From positions 1 through 5,762 of the forward strand of contig ONQL01000081.1 in the NCBI GenBank assembly GCA_900319985.1: a DNA stretch of 5,762 bases, written 5' to 3'. Of the stretch, positions 1-4,454 are shown piece after piece. Origin of the DNA: an uncultured Methanobrevibacter sp. GTDB taxonomy: Archaea; Methanobacteriota; Methanobacteria; Methanobacteriales; Methanobacteriaceae. Below the pieces are notes generated by a model. That model had not been told where the DNA came from. It did no database searches and was given only the letters and a program-made list of their open reading frames with translations. Numbering within the stretch: position 1 is the stretch's first letter; the number at the start of each line of letters is the position of its first letter. The position numbers and the translations under genes were made by a program.

Positions 1-1
1 C

Positions 2-517
2 ATTATCGTAATGTCTGACCCAATGATTGGTGCAAAAAGAGAATGGTTAGACCCAACTGAAATGGCTATTTTCAACTCCGACATCTTAAAAGTATTAGCA
101 GAAACCGGAGCATTAAGATTAGTACAACAAACTATTGACACTGTAATCGAACAAGCTGAAGCTGGATCAATCGAATTACCAAAACTCATTGTTACTGCTG
201 AAAAAGCTGCAGAAGCTGGTGGATTCGCAAACCCATACGCAAAAGCAAAAGCTATTGCTGCTTACGAAATGGCTGGATCCGTTGCTAACTTAGACATGAA
301 AGGTTGTTTCATGACCAAAGGTTTCGAAAACTTCATCCCATTAGTAGCTGCTGCTCACGAAATCGCTGCATGTGCTGCTAAATTAGCACAAGAAGCAAGA
401 GAAATCGAAAAAGCAAATGATACTGTTTTAAGAACCCCTCACATGAAAGAAGGAAACCCAGGTTTTTATTTTTTTAATTTTTTTATAAAACTAGCTTTTT
501 TTACAAATAATTGTTAA
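2..517 (+). CDS. mtd: F420-dependent methylenetetrahydromethanopterin dehydrogenase (Mtd), C-terminal part, with aberrant tail
   Basis: Mtd reversibly oxidises methylene-tetrahydromethanopterin to the methenyl form with coenzyme F420, a cytoplasmic step of CO2-reducing methanogenesis. The window opens inside the gene. The frame is open from base 2 and reads IIV before the Met codon at 11, matching the family segment IIV..DPMIGA, so that Met is internal and the start lies outside. Family landmarks seen are DPMIGAKREWLDPTEMA near the beginning, NPYAKAKAIAAYE in the middle, and IPLVAAAHE then EIEKANDTVLRTPH near the end. Codon choice is typical of a highly expressed gene: all five Phe codons before the tail are TTC and five of six Asn codons are AAC. 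After RTPHMKEGNP (ending at 460) the protein becomes a Phe/Asn-rich tail using only TTT and AAT, encoded by terminator-like T tracts. The short charged tail I expect in this family is absent. The identity is secure; the end of the gene is doubtful. Confidence 0.93.
   Translation: MIVMSDPMIGAKREWLDPTEMAIFNSDILKVLAETGALRLVQQTIDTVIEQAEAGSIELPKLIVTAEKAAEAGGFANPYAKAKAIAAYEMAGSVANLDMKGCFMTKGFENFIPLVAAAHEIAACAAKLAQEAREIEKANDTVLRTPHMKEGNPGFYFFNFFIKLAFFTNNC
463..502 (+). terminator. T-tract terminator region of mtd
   Basis: The plus strand carries four T runs, at 463-467, 469-475, 478-484 and 496-502. This is the usual look of an archaeal oligo-U terminator. A very small hairpin (AAAC/GTTT, 4 bp, tetraloop, about 455-466) sits just before the first run. 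The mtd reading frame runs through all of it, which is unusual: a terminator is normally downstream of the stop codon. Confidence 0.55.
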
Positions 518-534
518 ATCCTGACAATTTAATC

Positions 535-574
535 AAAAAAATAATAAAAAAAAGATAGCTAACTCAATAGCTAT
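535..574 (-). terminator. hairpin plus U-tract terminator of hisB
   Basis: Bases 555-561 (ATAGCTA) and 568-574 (TAGCTAT) form a perfect 7-bp stem with a 6-nt loop. Read on the minus strand, the stem is followed after one base by eight T (553-546) and, after a short gap, by seven more (541-535). The hisB stop codon (TAG, 573-571) lies inside the stem. The structure resembles a bacterial intrinsic terminator and separates hisB from the convergent mtd. Confidence 0.7.
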
Positions 575-1149
575 AACATTCCTTTGGTAGAAGGAATTTG
601 ATCGTGCTCTATTTTAATTGCTTCTTTTAATGATTTTGCAAAGGCCTTGAATATGGCTTCAGCCTTATGGTGGTCATTGGCACCTTCAACTGTTCCATAG
701 ATGTTCAGTTTAGCTGAACCTGCAAATGATTCGAAAAAGTGAATAACGATATCTGAAGTCATGTCTCCAATCTTTTCATTTTTAAAATCAAGATTCATGT
801 TACAATAGCTACGACCACTAATATCAATTGCAACGGTTGCAATAGACTCATCCATTGGAACCATGGCATGTGCCATTCTTTTAATTCCCTTTTTATCACC
901 TATTGCCTGCAGGAATGCTTCGCCAAGCAATATTCCAACATCCTCTATGGTGTGATGATCGTCAATCTCAATATCGCCTGAAGCATCAACATCCAAATCA
1001 ATCATGCTGTGTTTTGAAAATGATTCCAACATGTGGTTAAAGAAATTGACCCCTGTTGAAATATTGTATTTGCCTGTACCATCAAGATTCATTTTTATAG
1101 TAATATCTGTTTCGGAAGTTTTTCTTGAAACATTTGAAATTCTAGCCAT
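571..1149 (-). CDS. hisB: imidazoleglycerol-phosphate dehydratase
   Basis: This enzyme removes water from imidazole-glycerol phosphate to give imidazole-acetol phosphate, the sixth step of histidine synthesis, in the cytoplasm. The protein is 192 residues, full length for the monofunctional enzyme, with no fused phosphatase domain. The metal-binding and catalytic signatures of the family are all present: NHML at 38-41, DDHHTIED at 63-70, HAMVPMDES at 94-102, and NDHHKAEA at 158-165, ending in the conserved PSTKG at 186-190. The family binds two Mn ions through such His/Glu clusters and forms a 24-mer; that is family knowledge. The ATG at 1149 is preceded by TAGGTTAG, a usable ribosome binding site. 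The ferredoxin gene ends 39 bases upstream, so the gene is probably the last in a transcript with modE and the ferredoxin. A hairpin terminator overlaps its stop. No other histidine gene is in the window. Confidence 0.97.
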   Translation of the reverse strand: MARISNVSRKTSETDITIKMNLDGTGKYNISTGVNFFNHMLESFSKHSMIDLDVDASGDIEIDDHHTIEDVGILLGEAFLQAIGDKKGIKRMAHAMVPMDESIATVAIDISGRSYCNMNLDFKNEKIGDMTSDIVIHFFESFAGSAKLNIYGTVEGANDHHKAEAIFKAFAKSLKEAIKIEHDQIPSTKGML

Positions 1150-1188
1150 AATCTAACCTACAAAATAATTGATTTAATCATTAATTAT

Positions 1189-1389
1189 TTATGCTTCTTC
1201 ACCCGGACGTATAATTTTAATGCAGTCTACAGGGCATTCCATTGCACATAATGTACAAACATGACAATATCTTAAGTCCAATATATGTGCAACTCTATCA
1301 ACTTTCCAAATTTTAGCTGCTTTCGGACAAATATCGTAACAGTTTCCACATCCAATACATTTATCTTCATCGACTAAAATTTGTAACAT
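1189..1389 (-). CDS. small 2[4Fe-4S] ferredoxin-type protein
   Basis: A 66-residue soluble electron carrier. It has two classic cluster motifs: C11-x2-C14-x2-C17-x3-C21-P, and C42-x2-C45-x2-C48-x3-C52-P, as in clostridial-type and methanogen polyferredoxin modules. An extra Cys at 56 follows the second motif. The ATG at 1389 is preferred because AAAGGTGAG, a strong match to the ribosome binding consensus, ends 3 bases before it. An in-frame TTG at 1404 would overlap that site and add only five residues. It begins 16 bases after the modE stop, so co-transcription with the regulator is likely. That pairing suggests an electron-transfer role tied to molybdenum or tungsten enzymes such as formylmethanofuran dehydrogenase, but this is inference: the redox partner cannot be read from the sequence. 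Confidence 0.93.
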   Translation of the reverse strand: MLQILVDEDKCIGCGNCYDICPKAAKIWKVDRVAHILDLRYCHVCTLCAMECPVDCIKIIRPGEEA

Positions 1390-1392
1390 AAT

Positions 1393-1401
1393 CTCACCTT
1401 T
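1393..1401 (-). promoter_or_regulatory. ribosome binding site that fixes the ferredoxin start
   Basis: Minus-strand AAAGGTGAG lies 3 bases upstream of the ATG at 1389 and matches the complement of the methanogen 16S rRNA 3' end. It overlaps the alternative TTG start at 1404 to within a few bases, which argues for the ATG. Confidence 0.8.
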
Positions 1402-1405
1402 CAAA

Positions 1406-2098
1406 TTATAATTTTAAAGTAGCAACAGACATCGCTTTAAATCCAATATAAACTTCTTTACCAATACTGAGATTTAATTCTTTTTCAGCTGATAAGGTAA
1501 TGTCAGAATATAAATAAACACCACCAACATCCATTTTAACACGAATAACCTCATTTTGAAGTCTCATTTCAACAATTTGGCCTTTCAAAATATTACGGAT
1601 ACTGGATGTTTGAGGCTCCAACATCAGGAAAATATTATCATAGCTAATCAATGCCAATAATTTGTCTCCAACTTCATAATTCCGATTTAATGGAGCATTA
1701 ATCTGAAAGTCATGCATTTTTATTGTCATGACTCCTTTAGCATCATCAATAGCCACTATTTCAGATTCTATTTCATTTACTTCCTTGTGAAGTTCCATAA
1801 TAGCATTAATCTTCTTACATTCTTTCAGAATGGAGTAGCCTTCTTCTGTAAGAGAGGTTCCTCCACCCCCACCTTTTCCACCTTTTGTGGTGCTAACAAT
1901 CTTAACATCAAGAGAAGATTCAATTTTATCTATATAGTTCAATGCAGTCCTATAGGACACATTAATTGATTTAGCCGCATCAGTAAGTGATCCTGTATCT
2001 AAAATAGACTCCAAAAGTTGGAATTTCTTACTGTCCAACAAAAAAGAATTGCCCTCAATGTTAATCTTATATTCAACTCCTGCCTTTACATCAGTCAT
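1406..2098 (-). CDS. modE: ModE-type molybdate/tungstate-responsive transcriptional regulator
   Basis: A 230-residue DNA-binding regulator expected to sense molybdate or tungstate. The N-terminal winged helix-turn-helix (about 22-68) reads DTGSLTDAAKSINVSYRTA and is followed by the ModE hallmark GGKGGGGG at 73-80 and SLTEEG at 82-87. A helical linker (about 90-110) joins two TOBE/Mop subdomains. The first, about 110-160, ends in LLALISYDNIFLML. The second, about 165-228, has the typical RNILKGQIVE, VRVKMDVGG-like core, SDIT and FKAMSV. In known ModE the Mop pairs bind the oxyanion at the dimer interface. The ATG at 2098 is chosen because an imperfect GGGGGAT binding site lies six bases upstream and a good TATA box sits at a suitable distance; a TTG at 2113 would use up that site. 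The ferredoxin follows after 16 bases. No molybdate or tungstate transporter is in the window, so its targets are unknown. Confidence 0.9.
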   Translation of the reverse strand: MTDVKAGVEYKINIEGNSFLLDSKKFQLLESILDTGSLTDAAKSINVSYRTALNYIDKIESSLDVKIVSTTKGGKGGGGGTSLTEEGYSILKECKKINAIMELHKEVNEIESEIVAIDDAKGVMTIKMHDFQINAPLNRNYEVGDKLLALISYDNIFLMLEPQTSSIRNILKGQIVEMRLQNEVIRVKMDVGGVYLYSDITLSAEKELNLSIGKEVYIGFKAMSVATLKL

Positions 2099-2122
2099 AT
2101 TATAATCCCCCAATTATAATTG
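2099..2122. promoter_or_regulatory. repeated ATTATAAT palindrome, candidate operator of modE
   Basis: The 8-bp palindrome ATTATAAT occurs at 2099-2106 and again at 2113-2120, 14 bp apart, flanking the CCCCC (GGGGG on the minus strand) that serves as ribosome binding site. The right copy is extended to a perfect 12-bp palindrome, CAATTATAATTG, at 2111-2122. The pair lies between the TATA box and the ATG, over the expected transcription start, a typical place for autorepression. Binding by ModE is inference; AT-rich DNA gives such words by chance. Confidence 0.4.
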
Positions 2123-2138
2123 ATATAGTTTATGTTTT

Positions 2139-2150
2139 TTATATATTAAA
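2139..2150 (-). promoter_or_regulatory. TATA box for modE-ferredoxin-hisB
   Basis: Minus-strand TTTAATATATAA resembles the archaeal box A. Transcription would start about 25 bases downstream, near 2120, giving a leader of about 20 bases that includes the ribosome binding site at 2111-2105. The spacing fits the ATG at 2098. Confidence 0.55.
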
Positions 2151-2170
2151 TAAGTTTTTCTTTAATTGAA

Positions 2171-3730
2171 TTAATTCCTAAATTCCAATCTTTCAACAAG
2201 ATTTAACAACTTATTTACCAATTTTGAGAGAGGACCTAATTTAGAGGCATAACCCCTTAAAGTCGCAATATCATCTTTGGCGAAAAACTTAACCAAAATC
2301 AATGCAAAGAAATAAACAATCATACAGAATACAATTCCCGGGAATAACCATAAAGGTGTTTTAGGAATGAAATAACCTATTGCCCCCATAATAAACGCAG
2401 CAATCAAGATTTTTATAACAGGCATCGTTGGAGCTTTGGTTTTAGTAAGTTTAAATACAAAATAAACACATGGAACCATCATCAGGAAACATGCAATTGT
2501 AGTTGCGGTTGCACCACCTGCAATTCCCAAAATCGGAGCTAAAATCCAAGATAGAACCCCGGTTGCAACTGAACCGAATACCAATATGTACATTGGAATT
2601 CTAGGATTTCCGACACCCTGAACAATACTTGTGGAAATGGCAAAAATAGAATAAAAAGTCATACCAATAGCCAATATTGCCAAAGCAGAAGCACCATTAA
2701 CATAAGAAGGATTTTTAAAGTAAAATACCTGTAAAGTAGGAACAGCAAATAAGGCAAGTCCAATACACATTGGAACTACAAACAGCAATGAGATTTTATA
2801 AGATTGACCGACATACTTCTGAAGTGATTCTATGTCCTTGAGTTTAAACGCTTCAGAAGAAGCAGGCAAAATTGTAGTTGCAACAGAAATGGAAATCATC
2901 AAAGGAAGTCTTGAAATCGGATCTGCTGCAGTGAAAAATCCTACGCTTTCAAGTGTTAAGAACTTACCCATAACCAAGGTACAGATATTGAAAATAAGCA
3001 TTTCAGCAATAGCAGTTATGATAACCGGAATAGCGAACTTAATCAGCATGAGTGCCAGCTTCAGCTCTTGAGAATGGGAAAATTTAAAATCATCACTATA
3101 TTTCGGAATATATTTCGGCATATAAACCTTAAATATGTAAACTGCAGTGAATGCAGCAAGAGCATAACCGATTACAGTACCCCATACAGCACCGACAACT
3201 GATAAGCCCATTAAAATAAATCCAACAGCAAATAAAATCATGAACAATTGCTCTACAGCACGGGTATAAACGATATATTCCATTTTATATACACCTTGGA
3301 ATGCACCTCTTAAACCACCCAAAATTACACTGAATGGAGTTATGCATCCAATAATTTGAATTGGAATTAATGTTTCAGGCTTTTTTAAAAAGACATTCGC
3401 CATAAGAGGAGCAATAACAAAAATCATTAAAACTCCCAAAACCAGCCCGATACATATCATCATCTTTAAAGACGTATACACCGTCTGCCTAGCCATATTA
3501 TGGTCATCGACAGCTTCATATTCTGCAATATACTTAGATATTGCTGGAGGAAGACCCCCTGAAGCCAAAGTTTGAAAAATACCCTGATAAGACATGGTAA
3601 TTCCTAAAATACCTGTACCTGTAGGACCTAAAAGCGTTGCCATTAAAAAACGATAAAGATAACCACCGATACGGAAAATTATGTTACCGATGAAAATTAT
3701 CAAACTACCTCTTACCAACTTATTTGCCAT
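2171..3730 (-). CDS. polysaccharide-type flippase, MATE/Wzx/SpoVB-like (MOP superfamily)
   Basis: A 519-residue inner-membrane protein expected to flip lipid-linked sugars or cell-wall precursors across the membrane. Hydrophobic segments suggest about 14 helices, near 8-30, 38-57, 88-110, 118-140, 158-177, 180-201, 226-250, 257-280, 313-335, 346-370, 379-400, 402-427, 437-455 and 460-483, the standard count for this superfamily. Signature stretches are GGLPPAISKYIAEYEA at 58-73, GGLRGAFQGVYKM at 138-150 and QGVGNP at 371-376, all as in the SpoVB/MurJ-like branch of polysaccharide flippases. A charged, probably cytoplasmic, tail closes the protein from about 484. The ATG at 3730 has AAAGGT six bases upstream. 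The flavoprotein gene ends 48 bases before it. In Methanobacteriales a pseudomurein or oligosaccharide precursor would be a plausible cargo, but substrate cannot be told from sequence. No clear terminator follows before the modE promoter. Confidence 0.88.
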   Translation of the reverse strand: MANKLVRGSLIIFIGNIIFRIGGYLYRFLMATLLGPTGTGILGITMSYQGIFQTLASGGLPPAISKYIAEYEAVDDHNMARQTVYTSLKMMICIGLVLGVLMIFVIAPLMANVFLKKPETLIPIQIIGCITPFSVILGGLRGAFQGVYKMEYIVYTRAVEQLFMILFAVGFILMGLSVVGAVWGTVIGYALAAFTAVYIFKVYMPKYIPKYSDDFKFSHSQELKLALMLIKFAIPVIITAIAEMLIFNICTLVMGKFLTLESVGFFTAADPISRLPLMISISVATTILPASSEAFKLKDIESLQKYVGQSYKISLLFVVPMCIGLALFAVPTLQVFYFKNPSYVNGASALAILAIGMTFYSIFAISTSIVQGVGNPRIPMYILVFGSVATGVLSWILAPILGIAGGATATTIACFLMMVPCVYFVFKLTKTKAPTMPVIKILIAAFIMGAIGYFIPKTPLWLFPGIVFCMIVYFFALILVKFFAKDDIATLRGYASKLGPLSKLVNKLLNLVERLEFRN

Positions 3731-3735
3731 GATAT

Positions 3736-3768
3736 ACCTTTAAAAATTAGTTATTTATAATATAATTG
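3736..3768 (-). promoter_or_regulatory. ribosome binding site and possible TATA element of the flippase gene
   Basis: Minus-strand AAAGGT (3741-3736) is a good ribosome binding site six bases before the ATG at 3730. Further upstream, AATTATATTATAAATAA (about 3768-3752) is TATA-like, but a start 25 bases downstream would fall on or next to the binding site. Co-transcription with the flavoprotein gene is therefore at least as likely as a separate promoter. Confidence 0.35.
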
Positions 3769-3778
3769 ATTGTACTAT

Positions 3779-4363
3779 TTAAATGTACTTATTTAAAAAA
3801 TTTTCAAATTCATGTAAAGTCCTATCGAGCGAGTCCATTCCATAACTATCCTCTTTAATATCATCAAGAGAGTCATTAGACCAGAATGAAGCCCCTAAAT
3901 TTGAACCAAAAGGTCCGCCACTTACCGGAATTATGCCGTGTATCATGAAATATGTAATATTTTTTAGATGGGCAAAATCCTGACCGCCTGTTCTGTCCCC
4001 ACCAACGGCAATGCTCATGCCAATTTTTCCTCTTAACATATTATAATCAACAGCTTCCAGAGCACGTGTTCTATCCATGATTGCTGAGAGGTTAGAACTG
4101 ATGCCTCCACTTTGAATTGGAGTTGCCAAAATTATGCCGTCGGCACTTTGAAGACCTTCATAAACAGTAGCCATATCATCATCGATAATGCACTTTTTAT
4201 TTTCCAAACAGTAATCGCAATGCATACAAGGTTTAATGTCCTTTCCCATGCATGTAAAAATTTCAGTTTCAAAATTATGACTTTCAAGCTTATCCAACGC
4301 ATTTTTCAAAACATATTCAGTTGTATTATTGCGTGGACTGGCACAAATTCCAAATACTTTCAT
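3779..4363 (-). CDS. iron-sulfur flavoprotein (Isf-type, flavodoxin-like fold)
   Basis: A 194-residue cytoplasmic redox protein binding FMN and one [4Fe-4S] cluster. The N-terminus MKVFGICASPRNNTTEY gives the first strand and the FMN phosphate loop (about 8-15). The compact cluster motif C46-x2-C49-x2-C52-x5-C58 matches that of Isf of Methanosarcina thermophila. TPIQSGGISSNLSAIMDRT (81-99) and GGDRTGGQD (121-129) correspond to the other FMN-contacting loops of NADPH-dependent FMN reductase-like proteins. Isf accepts electrons from ferredoxin and has been linked to reduction of oxygen or peroxide; whether this protein does so is inference. There is no clear ribosome binding site before the ATG at 4363, but a TATA-like element lies about 26 bases upstream, so a leaderless message is possible. 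The next in-frame Met, at residue 39, would remove the FMN loop. It may share a transcript with the flippase. Confidence 0.88.
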   Translation of the reverse strand: MKVFGICASPRNNTTEYVLKNALDKLESHNFETEIFTCMGKDIKPCMHCDYCLENKKCIIDDDMATVYEGLQSADGIILATPIQSGGISSNLSAIMDRTRALEAVDYNMLRGKIGMSIAVGGDRTGGQDFAHLKNITYFMIHGIIPVSGGPFGSNLGASFWSNDSLDDIKEDSYGMDSLDRTLHEFENFLNKYI

Positions 4364-4385
4364 AAAGATACTATGTGAAAATTAG

Positions 4386-4396
4386 TTAAAATAGGT
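4386..4396 (-). promoter_or_regulatory. possible TATA element of the flavoprotein gene
   Basis: Minus-strand ACCTATTTTAA (4396-4386) lies about 26 bases upstream of the ATG at 4363. The usual archaeal spacing would put the transcription start at or within a few bases of the ATG, in line with the lack of a ribosome binding site. The match to the TATA consensus is weak. Confidence 0.35.
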
Positions 4397-4415
4397 TAGT
4401 AATTTGATGAAATTT

Positions 4416-4454
4416 AAAAAAAAGAAAATTAAATAGAGAAATTAATCTCTATTT
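4416..4454 (-). terminator. hairpin plus U-tract terminator of the adhesin-like gene
   Basis: Bases 4431-4439 (AAATAGAGA) and 4446-4454 (TCTCTATTT) form a perfect 9-bp stem with a 6-nt loop. On the minus strand it is followed by AATTTTC and then eight T (4423-4416). The gene's TAG stop (4451-4449) is inside the stem. It is well placed to isolate the flavoprotein gene from the surface-protein transcript. Confidence 0.75.

Noticed and set aside
11..13. Met codon as the start of mtd
   Set aside because: The frame is open before it and encodes IIV, which belongs to the conserved Mtd segment. The gene begins outside the window.
1164..1189. Imperfect inverted repeat AATAATT...AATTATT between the ferredoxin and hisB
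   Set aside because: It is made almost only of A and T, has a bulge and no proper loop, and no T tract follows on the minus strand. Chance is the simpler explanation.
1390..1404. TTG at 1404 as the ferredoxin start
   Set aside because: It would overlap the strong ribosome binding site that serves the ATG at 1389 and adds five residues not typical of ferredoxins.
1857..1887. C-rich run suggesting a foreign insert or structured RNA
   Set aside because: It encodes the GGKGGGGG motif that is normal for ModE proteins.
1712..1969. 85-codon open frame on the plus strand
   Set aside because: It lies fully inside modE on the opposite strand, and its protein resembles no family I know; modE has clear domains.
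2099..2113. TTG at 2113 as the modE start
   Set aside because: It lies inside the palindrome and uses up the G-rich ribosome binding site; the ATG at 2098 fits the promoter spacing better.
2168..2177. Palindrome GAATTAATTC over the flippase stop codon
   Set aside because: There is no loop and no T tract downstream on the minus strand, so it does not look like a terminator.
2832..3071. 79-codon open frame on the plus strand
   Set aside because: It is antisense to the flippase helices and low in complexity; it is a shadow of the real gene.
4112..4378. 88-codon open frame on the plus strand
   Set aside because: It is antisense to the flavoprotein's cluster-binding region, which explains the conservation of the sequence better.
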